Assembly: GCA_950295325.1 (NCBI GenBank)
Contig: OX485807.1
Location: 40,764,440-40,828,439, forward strand
Origin: Polytrichum commune
Taxonomy: Eukaryota > Streptophyta > Polytrichopsida > Polytrichales > Polytrichaceae
DNA length: 64,000 nucleotides
Reading direction: 5' to 3'
The notes beneath the pieces were generated by a model. It ran no database searches, was not told the origin of the DNA, and worked only from the letters and a program-made list of their open reading frames with translations. This document shows, one piece after another, positions 35,302-48,475 of this stretch (position 1 is the first letter of the stretch; every line of letters begins with the position of its first letter). Position numbers and translations under genes: made by a program.

Positions 35302-35804
35302 AGGGCCACTTCACACACGAGACTGAGAGCCCGTGACCATTACACTGCAAGCACTCTCATTGGTGGAAAAGGCACACCTGGTCCAAGTTCACTTCACGCT
35401 ACGCTTGAGGGACCAACGGAGTATGTGAATGCAAGATGGATGTAAACTCTACATGGATTCCTACATGACATCAAGTGGATCATGTTTCATGGTCACCTGG
35501 ATTATTTCCAAAACCCATCTCTTAGAGGTAGGCCGAACACAAAACCGGGAGACCATGGCACCTTGAATGCCAACAACCGTTGATTTATTCTATTTTATCA
35601 TGTGCGAGGATCCGCGTGGATAGAAATTCATTGAAATAGCATTTGGTTGAGGCCCCGGTCACACATGACTTCACACTCCACTTGAGGGCCCGTGACCACA
35701 CTACATGATGTTGGAGGTGTGTTGGGACGGCCTTTGGACACTCTTCTTTTGGGCTGTCACAATTTTCATGGTCACGGCTCTTGGCTCATGTAGGAAGTGG
35801 CCCT
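35302..35804. mobile_element. Family F element (about 500 bp), unit 1 of a tandem pair
   Basis: Non-coding element with terminal inverted repeats AGGGCCACTTCACAC and its complement (GTGGCCCT end). Nearly the same sequence follows at 35810-36309, and an inverted copy lies at 47174-47675. Unit 1 lacks a clean matching duplication on its left. Confidence 0.8.
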
Positions 35805-35809
35805 CCCTA

Positions 35810-36309
35810 AGGGCCACTTCACACTCGGGACTGAGAGCCCGTGACCATTACACTCCAAGCACTCTCATTGGTGGAAAGGACGGAGCCGGTCCAAGTTCGC
35901 TTCACACTACGCTTGAGGGACCAACGGAGTACGTGAATGCAAGATGGATGTAAAGTCTACATAGATTCCTACATGGCACCAAATGGATCATGTTTCATGG
36001 TCACTTGGATTATTTTGAAAAACCACCTCTTGGAGGTAGGCCTAACACAGAACCGGAGACCACGGCACTCCGAACGCTCACAACCGTTGGTTTATTCTAC
36101 TTTATCATGTATGAGGACCCGCGTGAATAGAAATTCATTGAAATAGCGTCTGGTTGAGGGCCCGGTCACATATGACTTCACACTACACTCGAGGGTCCGT
36201 GACCACACTACGTGATTTTGGAGGTGTGTTGGGACGGCCTTTGGACACTTTCTTTTGGGCTCTCACAATTTCATGGTCACGGCCCTTGGCTCGTGTGGGA
36301 AGTGGCCCT
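35810..36309. mobile_element. Family F element, unit 2
   Basis: 500-bp copy flanked by the direct 5-bp repeat CCCTA (35805-35809 and 36310-36314), showing an independent insertion next to unit 1. The TIRs are as in unit 1. Small open frames inside it are conserved only because the DNA is repeated. Confidence 0.85.
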
Positions 36310-37029
36310 CCCTAAGCAGCGGTTCTCCCCGAGCCCTGGTCTTGGGGGAAGCTTATCCCCCGGGGCTCCCTTAGGAAGCCAGGCAGTCGTTAGTTAACTT
36401 AGTTGTCGCCTGGCCTATTACTCAGCGTACTCATGAAGAACATGGAGGCGGAGGAAGTGCCACCAAGGGAAGCTGAAGAGGCACAAGCACAAGACAAGCG
36501 AGCCGACAAAGCCAACGGGATTCGGGCACTCCTCCACGCGGGGGCTGCACTCGGCCGGCGGACGGACGGATGGATGAATGGATGGATGAATGAATGCTAC
36601 ACTATATAGTCCTATTAGGGTGGGAATTATCAGCATGGGTGACGCTGATTTGCTAGTCAAGGTGGAATTAACGTGGGTCCAAGATCCTGGGTCTTGCCCT
36701 AAGTCTTCATGAAGATTTCCGACCAACACTGGTGAATATGAGTTATAGGATGAAAGTAGTACAAAGTAAAATGTTGTTATCACCCACATGAATTTTTTAG
36801 AAAAAAGGAAAAAAAGAAAAAAAGAAAAGAAAAGAAAAAATCAGTGTGGTCCAAGCTAAAGTTTTAGGAGGAGATTAGCGTGGGTTGGAAATCGATGTGG
36901 TCCACGTTAATTCTCATTTTGAGAATTAGCGTGGGATGTGGAAAATTATGGTAGCCCGTAGTAATATGACTATTTAGTGTACATGGTTGATTGCTTAGCT
37001 ACTTGTACACTTATCACGGTGGTAACGAC
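36310..37029. other. Intergenic, nothing recognised
   Basis: Includes a purine-rich A/G tract at 36798-36840 and a short GC-rich segment (36420-36600) with no recognised product. Confidence 0.4.
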
Positions 37030-37269
37030 CACTAGAAGAAAGAGGCTATCCATCACAACCATCTGTTGTGACTCGTCCGTTGTGACTCATGGCAAGAAGA
37101 TGTTGCATGAATGAGTCATTCTGGTTGTCAACTGGAGCTTTTTGGTTGGTGTTTTGGGACGATTGGCAACCAAACCCCTCTGGCTGACAACCAAAAGCTT
37201 TTGCTAAGTATGCATTTTCTTGCCATGAGTTGCAAAGCATGGTTAGAATGGGCAGCTTTGCTTCTAGTG
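37030..37269. mobile_element. CACTA-like foldback MITE, copy 1
   Basis: 240 bp with ends CACTAGAAG and CTTCTAGTG. Long internal arms are near-complementary: 'accatctgttgtgactcgt ... catggcaagaa' against 'cttgccatgagttgcaaagcatggtt'. CACTAG ends suggest the CACTA superfamily. No clear 3-bp target duplication is visible. A relative lies at 51717-51953. Confidence 0.75.
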
Positions 37270-37970
37270 ATCCTGTGTCACAAAAATGCTATTTCATTTT
37301 TTCCATACCTAGACCCTCGTGTGAACTCCTTGGGTCCAAAATTTTGCTTGTGACCAATAGAAGTGCTTGATTTCTGAGTTCTTTGGCCTTGGACCCTAGG
37401 GCCGATTGTAAAACCCACCCTAAGTAACATAAATATTATTTCGGGGCACTTTTGTTGAATGATTGATGCGTATGCTCATATGCAATGATCTCCTCTTGCC
37501 GAGCTTCATGATGTCTAGGCGTACTCATTCATCGAGAAGGTGAGAATGCAACCGGTTATTATGTAGGAGTATGAAACTAGCTCTTGTTAGCATGTGTTGT
37601 TTCAAATGATTCCAAAAATGGCATCAACGACCCCAAATTAGACTACGAATGTCTAGTTGGAATGAATTCGCCCTCAATATGTAGGGATCTTATTTCTATT
37701 CTTATTACAAGCCTTCTCATGATGGATAAGTTTACCTAGACGCACCGAAGCTCAAGTTGTGTGTGGTGAAGCACTCATTTTCCAACAAAAGGTACACAAA
37801 ATTTTGCAATCAAGGTAATAGGTAGACTCTCGTTGTTTGTTTTGTGGGTTGTCTGCGTTGAAAAAAACATCTTCTCCCATGCACATTCATAACTAGGATT
37901 TAAGTTAATGTGGGAAAAAAAACTTACTCATTATTAATAATGCATATTAGGGTACATTTTGCACAATTGA
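37270..37970. other. Intergenic, nothing recognised
   Basis: No gene or repeat recognised. Confidence 0.4.
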
Positions 37971-37974
37971 GACA

Positions 37975-38225
37975 TGCACATTGCAAAACAATTTATTTGG
38001 ACGAAGAAATTAGAATACTTGATGAGAATCTTTATATTACATATTTTGAGAAGCAACATGATTAGGCATTGCCTCTACATGTGCATTTTCATTTCTACAA
38101 AAAATACGGTGTGTATGCAACTAACACGTGCTACAACTAAAGATGCAATCCACATCTTGGATTCATTGTTGTCAATTCTATCATAAGGTCTATTGGTAGA
38201 ATTACACACATAAAATTTCATTATG
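37975..38225 (+). repeat. Dispersed repeat family E, copy 1
   Basis: Shares an ordered set of words with 48190-48475 (for example 'aaagatgcaatccacat', 'tctatcata', 'aaaatttca.tatgtc'). Diverged and non-coding. Confidence 0.5.
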
Positions 38226-38979
38226 TCCATAAATCATGCATAACTTTAAAATTATTTTAAATGTAGCTTCATGATTCTGGACTTCTCAACTTTGTGGTAT
38301 GCATATTATGCATTGCAAAGAGTGGTGAAAACTCACCGAACTATTTTATGATATGACTGTCAAACTTCTAGTCTCACTAAAACATTTGAACTCCGGAATA
38401 GGCATCTGAGACCCCAAATCAATCTCGTGACTCTATCTAATTTTTAATTAAATAATAAATCCCTCCTTCCCAAATTCATATATTATATTAGAGAAGTCTA
38501 ATCAAGAACCCATGTGCCAATATCGAGGATTTAAGTATCTTTGGATTTATGCATGAATTTTGAACAATTCCAGTAGCCAATATGATATACACTAGATTGC
38601 AAAACCACACAAATATGGTGGTGGGCGAACATGGATTACAAAACATTCGAAGATGTGGTTGTCGTGGTGTTGTTTTTACTATTGCCGTTTTGATGTTTTT
38701 GTCCCAACATGTGCACATCCCTTATTGTTTTTGGAAAGATGGTTGCTCCAAATATACTTAAATGTCAATTCACTACAAGAAATATAGTCCACTTTGCAAC
38801 CACATGTTTTCACTCCCATTGAAAAAAAATAAAAATGTATGAAGAAATCTATTTGAGAACCAATTGCCCAATATCTCCAACCAAATTGAAACATGTATGT
38901 GTTATTTTGTTGGGAGCTGCAACAAACATGTTTGCTTTGAGTGTGACCTGACTCCCTAGTGTGTGAAGAGGAAGTAATG

Positions 38980-39336
38980 CCCCGGGCTAGATCACATCTT
39001 CATTTGGTTGGGGCCCACCCCTCCCACGCCTCCTTCACTTCCCAATCATCATGCCCGCACCTGTGTGGGAACTCTTCCTCGTTGGGAACCAATGTGACAA
39101 TAGCTGGTCAAAATTACAAATATTCAAGCTGACATCGCTTTCATTATTCCTAAGTTAATTGATGCAACTCCTTCACATGCCAAAGGAGCTTAATGGCTTA
39201 AGTAACCGGGAATCGTGACATTGGTTCCCAACGGGGAAGAGTTCCCATGCAAGTACAGGCAAGAAGACCGGGCAGCGGAGGAGGTGTGGGAGGGGTAGGG
39301 CCCAGCCGAATGAAGATGTGATCTAGCCCAGGGTAT
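38980..39336. mobile_element. hAT-type foldback MITE, copy 1
   Basis: 357 bp with long inverted arms (CCCGGGCTAGATCACATC at the left, complement at the right, about 110 bp each). It is flanked by the direct 8-bp repeat AAGTAATG (38972-38979 and 39337-39344). The second copy is at 46140-46586. Confidence 0.88.
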
Positions 39337-41704
39337 AAGTAATGAACTTAGAAAAGAAACCAACCAATAATAATAATAGTATCTAGAAATTAAATATTGA
39401 TGAAATCTCTTTGCCCCAAAGGAGCTCATTAGATATTGAAAGATTTTTAATTGGCGTTTTCCCCTTTAAAAACCAATTACTGAATTTCCCCACTGTTACT
39501 GAGGGTGTGGTTAGATGTTAAAAAACTTCAACTTCTTAAGATAGAAAGTTAGAAACTAGGAAGACATGAGTTTGAAAGGGGGTGGCTTTAAAAAAAATTC
39601 TAAGCATTGTCATAGTGAACTAGTGATCATTGATGCTCGATCGGAGCACTGGCAACCCTAAAGAAAATAATAAAAATATAGGAATTATGTGTGATAAAAT
39701 ATAGGGTTTAATATAATAATTGTGGGTAATATTTGTAAAACAATTACATATAGTGTAGGGTGTTCTAGGTGTGTGAAATATAAGTACGTGTGATGTGGCA
39801 TTTGACATAACATCATAACATTACCGAAGTGGTGCATATAAAAGACCATGGAAATAAAGGTTAGATATGAAGAATCACATACCTTGCATTTTGATTCTAG
39901 AGATTGATTGAATATCAGTTGATTTTCCATGAAGAATTTGGGGATGAATCAGTCACTCGTGAAATCATCAACCCCAATTTGGAAGGAGTAGAATGATCTT
40001 GTTTTCAAGAAGATAGCTTGGCATGTGCAAAAAGTTCACCATACTATTGGGGGAGTTTTAGTGACTTATGATAGCCCCAACTAGCTCAAAAACTCTTGAT
40101 GAGTATAATAAGACTTTGCGCGTTGCTCAACAAGATGTTTTACATCCTTTGATTCTAACTGATGCTTTCAATTGGGGGTGGGGGGTCATCAATGTTCCAC
40201 CCAAAAACATGGTGCAATGATAGATCCTTCAATTATATATCAAAGCAAAAATTAGAAGTAGATGATTAAAAAAAGAAGGTATTGAAATTTCTCTTTGGGA
40301 GTGCACTAGAAATTTGTACTTGTAACACATGGGTTCACATAAGGGATGCTACTTGTGACTATGGACTACAAAATATACATAGCACTAGAAGTTTTTTGTT
40401 GATTCATTGGCAATATAGATAATATGTTTTGCCCTACGGACCATTAAAACCCAAACATAAATTTACAACAAGGGCATACATATAGAGGAGAGTATAAAAG
40501 ATTGTGATGAACATCAATAATAATACACATGATTTTGCTTACAAATATTGGAGGCTTACTTTTTGCATCAAAACAAAAACAAAACCAAAAAAACTCATAT
40601 AAAGTTTTCATGGTATTACTTTTCTATTTTATTTTTGTATGGTATTAATACTTCTTTCCAATGCTTTCATTTTTAGCTATTATTTTGTGTGCATACTCCT
40701 TTTTTGTCCACCCAAAATCCGTATAAGTGGATTTTGAATTGAAGACAGTGCACGCATGTGACGCATGCTTTTACTAAAGGGTGCACCCCCTAGGAGCAAA
40801 TTTTGAGAATACAATAAACATATTCCAAAATTATTCACCAAATATACAAAATATCTCATGAATATGTGCATTACTTCATAATCTCATGAAAATACCCTTT
40901 ATCTCAAAGGTCTCAAGGGTAGTTTGTATCTCTACAACGAGTGGACCCCCCCCCCTTGCTCCAAGTAGGCGCTCCACATATGCATCAGAGAGCTTATTGC
41001 TTGAAGATATGATACATATGTTTATTTGGGACATTGATGAACCTTATATTTACATCATTCTCTCCTAACCCAATTTTGAAACTTTGTTTGCGGGTTCCTC
41101 TTGCAATTAAAATCACTTCAATTTGTACCCAAAAAGAAGAAGAAGAAGCAATAGACAACATTTCTACGTAACATGAACTCCATAACAACCATATAATTAT
41201 GTTGCATTTGCACTCTCTAAAAATCTAGAGTGAGATCACAAGGCCAAAAATAATGTACCATGGTCCAATATCAACCAATGAGAGGAAAAATCTCTTACCC
41301 CCCCCCCCCCCAAAAAAAAAAAAAACGGTTTCTTATCCTACTAGAGTTAGATTTCACTACACATACATGATATGTCCTCTAAGTTCTCCCAAGGACATTT
41401 GGTCCTTTCGGATCCGTTCACCAGTTGACCCCAATGGGCAAGATCTTGTGCGAAATTCCGTTTTGAGATCTTGGAGGAATGTAAAACCCTCTTGCTTCCA
41501 ATTCCTTGGGAGCATTAACCTAACGTCACCCTTTGTGTAGTCAAAACGTCAATGAACTCAAAGGCAACCGTTACCATATGCTAAGGTTCATTTGAAGACA
41601 ACTTGTTTAGTGCAATCTCTTGGGAGTGATTTTTTCATACGAGATGTTGACGATGCTAGTAACTTTGATACGTCGAGTACAAGATTTACAAATAAATTAT
41701 CCGA
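39337..41704. other. Intergenic with a C14/A14 run
   Basis: No gene recognised. Holds a 14-base C run followed directly by a 14-base A run (41298-41325) and a shorter C run near 40948. Confidence 0.45.
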
Positions 41705-42015
41705 CCTAATCAATGGTGGACTGGTATATCGATGAATGTGTGGTATGAATAATCAAACCGAGTGATGGTATCAAAGAACCTACCCATGGGTATCAAAATA
41801 GTGACACCAATCAAACTTTGATGTTTGGTGGGTATGTCAAGGTAAGAGAATCTTTGTATATAGGAGTTATTATTTGGATTAGGTACCATTCTAAACCAAG
41901 TTGATATGAAGATAACTTTGCTTGGATATGAAGATCCCTGCATGGTATATAGGCTCGAATGCTCTTACCTTCTTGGTATCAAAAATACGTGCAATGCTCA
42001 TTATAGATACCTAAA
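41705..42015 (+). repeat. Dispersed repeat family D, copy 1
   Basis: Similar throughout to 60435-60716: shared 'ttgatgtttggtgggtatgtcaagg'-like text, 'gcatggtatatag', 'ttggtatcaaaaat' and 'ctcattatagataccta'. The complete element with ends is the 60.4-kb copy. Confidence 0.65.
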
Positions 42016-43926
42016 TGGATTCCAAAGAAAGACAATTGTATTTTAACACTAGACCTAACCCATGAAGACATTGGGGGTGATCTCTTTTCAGCGATGCATC
42101 ATAATGTATGATTTGAATATTGAGTATATACTTGGGCATGTGGAAACATTTTGTCTAGACCAAACCCATCCCCTATGATCCCCTATGATAGTGCCTATCA
42201 AACATGATATATCAATACCCAATGAGTTTGACATGTGCACGTCCACGTAACTTTGCTCATTAAATAAACAACCCTCATGATGTATTATCATCATGGCTTA
42301 AGCTTCATGGTGTCCTTGTAAACTCATCCATTGGATGATAATAATGATAATAATAATAATAATAATTGGTAATCAAGTTTACTTCTTAATTCTCAAGAAT
42401 TAAAAGAACACATGTTGGAGATAAGTCACTAAGCACAATTGCCAATAGTTCTCCACCAATGAATGTCAAGTTTCAGCATAACACAATAGCAACATGTGTT
42501 ACAATACTTGTATATGAGTTGTTCATATGCTACATCGTGGATAACAAAGTATGAAGCAAATGGGCTCACATTCACGTTGGTGCTACAACACCAATGTTTT
42601 TTTTTCTTTATCTTTTTTTATTCTACGAAGGTTGCATATGCACTGGACCACCATAGGCCCACAACTCAATGGATTTATTCTCCAAGACGAGGCCGCCTTG
42701 TGGGTTGCAACTAAATGCATTTGCTTACCAAGCTTGAGGACTACAATATGCATCATATATTGTAGTAGTGACCCTTTTTATTCAATGATTTGTCATAGAA
42801 TGAAAAATTCAAAGACTTGCAAAATTTTGGAGCCATGAGGATAAATTTTAGACAATGGAAATTTTATATGTAAGAACAAGAAGCTAAATGCAATGTTGTG
42901 TTATCTTTGCATGATGTTAGGACATTTTTTTTCCAACTCACTTTTGAACTTGTAATGAAATCCCTAAAATCGTTTACGTCATTCATGCGAAATGCTTTCA
43001 TCCAAATAAACAAAGAGATTTCATCCACTCTAGTGATGAACTAGCCTCACTCCTACATTGTTTTGTCCCTCTAACGGACACTGGTGCTTGGTGTAGTAAG
43101 AGGTGACAATGAATGTTTCAAGATTTTCCTATCAAAGTTACATGCAGAATGCGAAGAAAGTGATGAAAACTAGGAGATTCAACCACCGTAATAGATCAAC
43201 TTTCAAAAATCACCAAAAATACACACCAAACCCAAGGAAAGCCAAGTTTACAATAGTTCTTGACTTCAAAATGCATGTTCGTATATTCATTTCGATTTCT
43301 TGACCCTTTCATGAGCAACGAACTTTGTTTAAGTCAAACTTTATCACATTTGCCTTGACACCCACTAATGTACGAAGTCATACGCTCCAATGACTTGCTT
43401 GCAATATCATAAGGCTATGCAATCCAAAGTGCTCCCAAAGTGTTATGGTTTTGAGTCATATCATGCAAACCCATTATCCATAGTTGGTACTTTGATAACA
43501 TTGTGTCGACACTTACTTGGGAATCGTGTTGGGAGTATGTTATGTCCTTGAATTTAACTAAAGTTTGACTCCATCCGGTCATCCTAAAGCACTCTTTCAA
43601 GGACCCTCTAAGTTATCCAACAATTATTGTCGCGAGTCACAATAGCTAGCAATGTGTAGGCTACTAGCTAGGTCTATCCCATCCTTATCTTTGCATGATC
43701 CTTAACATCATCTCAAAGGAAAAGTGATGGGTGCCAAACATGAGTCAAGTGTAAGCAAGTTTACATGCCATGTTGAATCTCAAACAAGAGTATATTGTGA
43801 TCCACATCCGTAGAGCTAGCGACCTTATCATTATCCTCATCCTTTGGAGAGAAAAAGGGACTAAGACCCTCTATCAAGGCAATCCATACCAAAGGACTAC
43901 TTGGAAGGCAATTTTTGCTATGTATA
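42016..43926. other. Intergenic, nothing recognised
   Basis: Contains an (AAT)n microsatellite near 42338-42366; otherwise unassigned. Confidence 0.45.
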
Positions 43927-44236
43927 AGGTAGATGGGTTTTATATGGTTATTTTTTTCCTCATTAGCCCACTTCTCTTAGAATATGAAACACGCTATTAG
44001 TATCAAATGGCTAGCAAATCCAGATCGAGATCGTGCCCATTTTTCTCATAATTTTTGGAGTTTACATGAATATATTAACCATTATCAAAGTGAATATTCT
44101 TGTGCTCATTGAATGGTCATATAGATCCTCCCAATTAAAATCCCTATTGAACCTTAAATGGTTATCATGTTTTGAATATGTAGTTCAATTGCTTTTAAGC
44201 ATGTCTTTTTAATATCCATTCTTGCAGCCATTCTTG
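43927..44236 (-). repeat. Dispersed repeat family C, inverted copy
   Basis: Reverse-orientation copy with 'cccacttctcttag', 'tatgaaacacg', 'aatttttggagtttacatg' and 'ttaatatccattcttg'. Related copies lie at 48868-49190 and 61790-62120. Confidence 0.65.
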
Positions 44237-45019
44237 GGGGTGGGGGGGGGGACCTTGCACAAATTTAGGAAAACACATGAGTTACAATGAAGGGTCTTTT
44301 TATTTCCTTTGAGGGTCAAATGATAAACTTGGAATTGATACAAGAAAACATCAAGTACTTGCACAAATTCTATTTATATGTAACCAAGTATTCCATATAA
44401 TACTCGAACTTAGATTCTTATTTTGTTTCTTAATTTAGTATATTCTATCTTCATGAATGTCCGTAGACATTGTCGGTAGTGTAGTTGTGAAAGCTTTGAC
44501 TTCTGACTTGCTAGTAGGAGATACATGAAAGCCTCTAATTGAATTGTTGTGATGTGGCTTGATCATACTCTTTCATATTTGTAGTGTTTCTCAACATATT
44601 AGAAATACAAAGTTCTATGTTTTAGGCTAGAATATTATCTCATATGATTGTCACGTCCATTTTTGCAAATTTTGTTGGTTTGAGTGATTACTTATGCTCC
44701 CTACGTTGCCTTGTCATGTGTTTAAATTTTTGGATTTCTTGTACAAGGCAGATAAAGTCAAACTCGTTTTTTTCTTACATTTACAAGATACGTAGCATGA
44801 TGGAAAGAAAAACAAGGTCTTATGGATTTTCAAGTAATTAAAAGCTCATCAAAGTGTATTTGAAAATGGGTCGGAATGCTATTATTTGCAATTCAAGGGT
44901 TTCAAAACCTCATACTAGAATCCAACACAATAGACTCATGATAATATTCGATTAACGCATGTGGTTTTAATGTGGTTGGCAGCTAAGGTAGAAGTGCTTG
45001 ATTTGGTTACTTATCTGAA
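44237..45019. other. Intergenic, nothing recognised
   Basis: AT-rich with a G run near 44240; no supported feature. Confidence 0.4.
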
Positions 45020-45275
45020 CTTGATTCTTATGATTGAGTGGTATGTGGTTAGAAGTGGCTTCAAGAATGGATATTAAAAAGGAGTGCATTTAAAACAGAT
45101 TGGACGACATGCTCAAAATATGATAACCATTCTAGGCTCAATAATCAACATAGTTGAGGAGATCTATATGACCAACAAATGAGCACTAAAATCTTCACAT
45201 AAAAAATGAATAAGATAGTCCTAAGAGAAGTGGGCCACTCCAAAAAAGTAACCATTTAAGACCCATCTACCTCAC
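45020..45275 (+). repeat. Dispersed repeat family C, partial copy
   Basis: Direct-orientation fragment ('gagtggtatgtggttag', 'gacatgctcaaaatatgataaccattctaggctcaataat', 'taaccatttaagacccat'). Confidence 0.55.
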
Positions 45276-46104
45276 TCGTGGCCATTACAAAATATGGCAA
45301 TATGCAAATAATCCCCATGGGCATGTACATGGGCTTGCCACACATTGATGACATGCTACTTGTCAGTTGACATGGTTGCGGACTTGGTGATGGTGCATGC
45401 CACGTCACCAAGTATATTGCCAATTAAGGACCATAGCTTGGTGGCCAACCCATTTGTAGCTTCATACGACCAATAAAACCAACAAACCGCCCAAAAAGAA
45501 TGCTTGCACATTGGTTGGTTGCTTGGTTGCTATGGACATGATAACTTTCGTCAAGTGTTGGATGGTGTGATTGTGAATATTGGGTTCCTCAAGTAAGATA
45601 TGTGGTGCTGTTGTGGGCACTTATCAACTTCTCATTCAGTTTTAGTTGTTGGATCGAATGGGAAATCGTCTCATCCAATTAGCAATTGTGAATCGAAAAT
45701 ATCGTCATCTCAAGTTTCGGGATCGGTGTTAAGATGCAAAAGTTATCGGATCTCAAACTGAGAACTATACATACATATACCATCCCAAATATGTTTAGTT
45801 ATTGGGCCAACAATGATGTCTTTGTATACTTTTATTAGCGACTAGGACCCACTTTCAAATTGTAACATGTGTGTTTTTAATGACCATTCTTATGTGCAAG
45901 CCTTGTCAAATCGACTCATATATAATTGTTCACTCAAGAAGAGTGCAATGACCACATAAGGCTTCGTTACCAGATCTAACTTGCAGATCAATAGAGCTTT
46001 CAACATGTTTAGGTGTTTAAAATTATTACAACCGGAATATAATCACATTTTTGAAGTGATGCTGACTTTATGAGATTAGCACACCAAATTTAATTACCCA
46101 TCTT
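45276..46104. other. Intergenic, nothing recognised
   Basis: No gene, RNA or recognised repeat. Confidence 0.4.
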
Positions 46105-46910
46105 AAAGGACACCTATATTTGAGTGGGGTGTGGTTAGGGCCCCGGGATAGATCGCATCTTCATTCAGCTGGGCCCTGCCCTTCCCACGCCTCTTTCACT
46201 GCCCAGTTTTCGTGCCCGTACTTGCGTGGGAACTCTTCCTCGTTGGGAATCAATGTGACAATACCCAGTCATTTAAGCCATTAAGCTTCTTTGGCATGTG
46301 AAGAAACTTGCCAAGGAGAATATGCGGGTTCGATTCTGATTGGATAATAAAATCTATAGATTTTTTTATTTTTTTTAGGAGCGATTCATTTTTCCCGAAC
46401 GCAGCATACAACATACAATTAACTTGGGGATAATGAAAGTGATGTCCACTTGAATATTTGTAATTTTGACCAGGTAGTGTCACATTGGGCCCCAACGAGG
46501 AGGAGTTCCCACACAGGTGCGGGCAGGGAAGGAGGCGTGGGAGGAGTGGGGCCTAGCTGAATGAAGATGTGATCTAGCCTAGGACATGGTTAGGTGTGAA
46601 TATAAGAACAAACATAAGGAAAACACATACTGAAAAGATATCGGACTACATGTTCAAAATTTGTTAGCTGTTATAAATACCATAGTCAACGTAATTGGGA
46701 AGAGACATGTAATATGATCATTTTATAAGAAAGAGGATCATCACTTTGACAATGAATTAAATATTCATATAAGCTCCAGAATTCATGCAGAAAGCAACTG
46801 CGGGTGAAATTTGGATGTCCTGATCATCTTACATTGAATTACATGTTTCATATCTTACGAGAAGTGGGTGCAAAGCTAAAAGTGTCCATTTAAGGCCCAC
46901 TTATCGTATG
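46105..46910 (+). repeat. Dispersed repeat family C copy containing a nested MITE
   Basis: Begins 'cacctatatttgagtgg.gtgtggttagg', is interrupted by 46140-46586, and resumes with 'aagatatcggactacatgttcaaaa' to '..gagaagtgggtgcaaag ... aggcccact'. An uninterrupted relative at 53484 reads GTGTGGTTAGGTGAGGATC, giving the empty site. Confidence 0.7.
46140..46586. mobile_element. hAT-type foldback MITE, copy 2 (nested)
   Basis: 447 bp with inverted arms like 38980-39336. It is flanked by a perfect 8-bp duplication TGGTTAGG (46132-46139 and 46587-46594). The host repeat has a single TGGTTAGG at the same place in other copies, confirming insertion. Confidence 0.92.
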
Positions 46911-47173
46911 TGCATACCCAATAAGATTACGAATGCAACCGCTTGTGAAAGCGGTTGTAAGATTCCTAGTCTCCCAATGAGGTCTCGACGGGTTGGTGTG
47001 AGTTGATTTGTGCACCCTTTTGATGTGCTAGTGCACCCTCCGCCGAGTTTGACCCATGTATGCTCTCTAGTTACACTCCGTGGTGAAAAATATGAAAGGG
47101 GTGCCCTTGGTGAATGTGATAGGCTATCAACAATGTTGAAAGACCTCTTGTCACACCTCCTAAGTCCCAACTA

Positions 47174-47675
47174 AGGGCCACTTCACACATGAGCCAAGAG
47201 CCGTGACCATGAAATTGTGAGAGCCCAAAACAAAGTGTGCAAAGGCCGTCCCAAGACCACCTCCAAAATCATGTGTTGTGGTCATGGACCCTCAAGTGTA
47301 GTGTGGAGTCATATGTGACCGGGCCCTCAACCAAATGCTATTTCAATGAATTTTTATTCATGCGGGTCCTCACACATGATAAAATAGAATAAATCACCGG
47401 TTGTGAACGTTCGGAGTGCCATGGTCTCCTGGTTTTGTGTTCGGCCCACTTCTAAGAGGTGGTTTTTGGAAAAAGTCCAAGTGACCATGAAACATGATCC
47501 ATTTGATGCCACATAAGAATCCATGTAGACTTTACATCCATCTTGCATTTACATACTCCGTAGGTCCCTCAAGTGGAGTGTGAAGCGAACTTGGACCGGC
47601 TCCGCCTTTTCCACCAATGAGAGTGCTTGAAGTGTAATGATCACGGGCACTCAGTCTCGTGTGTGAAGTGACCCT
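47174..47675. mobile_element. Family F element, inverted single copy
   Basis: 502 bp in the opposite orientation to 35302-36309. TIR AGGGCCACTTCACAC at the left and diverged complement at the right, with a perfect 5-bp duplication AACTA (47169-47173 and 47676-47680). An (AAT)n tract follows at 47696-47717. Confidence 0.9.
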
Positions 47676-48189
47676 AACTACCATCACAATTCTCAAATAA
47701 TAATAATAATAATAATAAATGTAGTACCCCTTGCAAAGGGTGAAGTTGTTTAAATCTAACATCATTATCCTCTACAAGGTGGAGACAAATGTTTTACGAA
47801 CATCCACTCTATTCACTCCAGCCTTCTCTGGAGACTGGAAATCTCCTTCTTCACTTTATTTTTAATTTAATCATGTCCTCCGCTTTACATTCCATGGCTT
47901 ACTCAATTAGTTTCTACAAGGACCTCACAAGTAGCTATGATATACCTTGTAAGTATGGACAAAAAGACAAAAGGCTTGTCCAAATTAATATCGTTCCGCC
48001 TAGGTGGCTTTGATGGAAATTATAGTACTTCATAGAAAACCAAGATTTATGGAAATTATAGTTATAGAAAATTTGAGAAAGAGAAAAAGGAAAGATGTTA
48101 GTTCTCAAAGTTTGAAAAAAAATTAATTCTATAAGAAAATTTGATATTCAAATCTTAGATTCGAAACCACCTAGTTAGAACATTACTTT

Positions 48190-48475
48190 TTGAGAGTGTT
48201 TCTTGTGCCTTCTAGACGTGCATATTGCAAAAGACAATTATGTTGGGAGAAATTCAAAGAATATGATGAATGCCATAATCATGCATACTTCGAGAAAACA
48301 ATGTGGTTCAATCATCACTCTACTACTTGTGTATTTCTCATAAATGATGTGTATGTAATTAAATTGTGTCTATAACAAAAGATGCAGTCCACATTGTAAT
48401 ACTAGTTTCTGCCATTTCTATCATAGGGTTTGTCAATAAAAGTGCACATATACAAAATTTCAATATGTCTAGAAT
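48190..48475 (+). repeat. Dispersed repeat family E, copy 2
   Basis: Diverged relative of 37975-38225 in the same orientation. Confidence 0.5.

Noticed and set aside
35705-36146. Open frames inside the family F elements
   Set aside because: They recur only because the DNA is repeated, differ in frame between copies, and have no domain.
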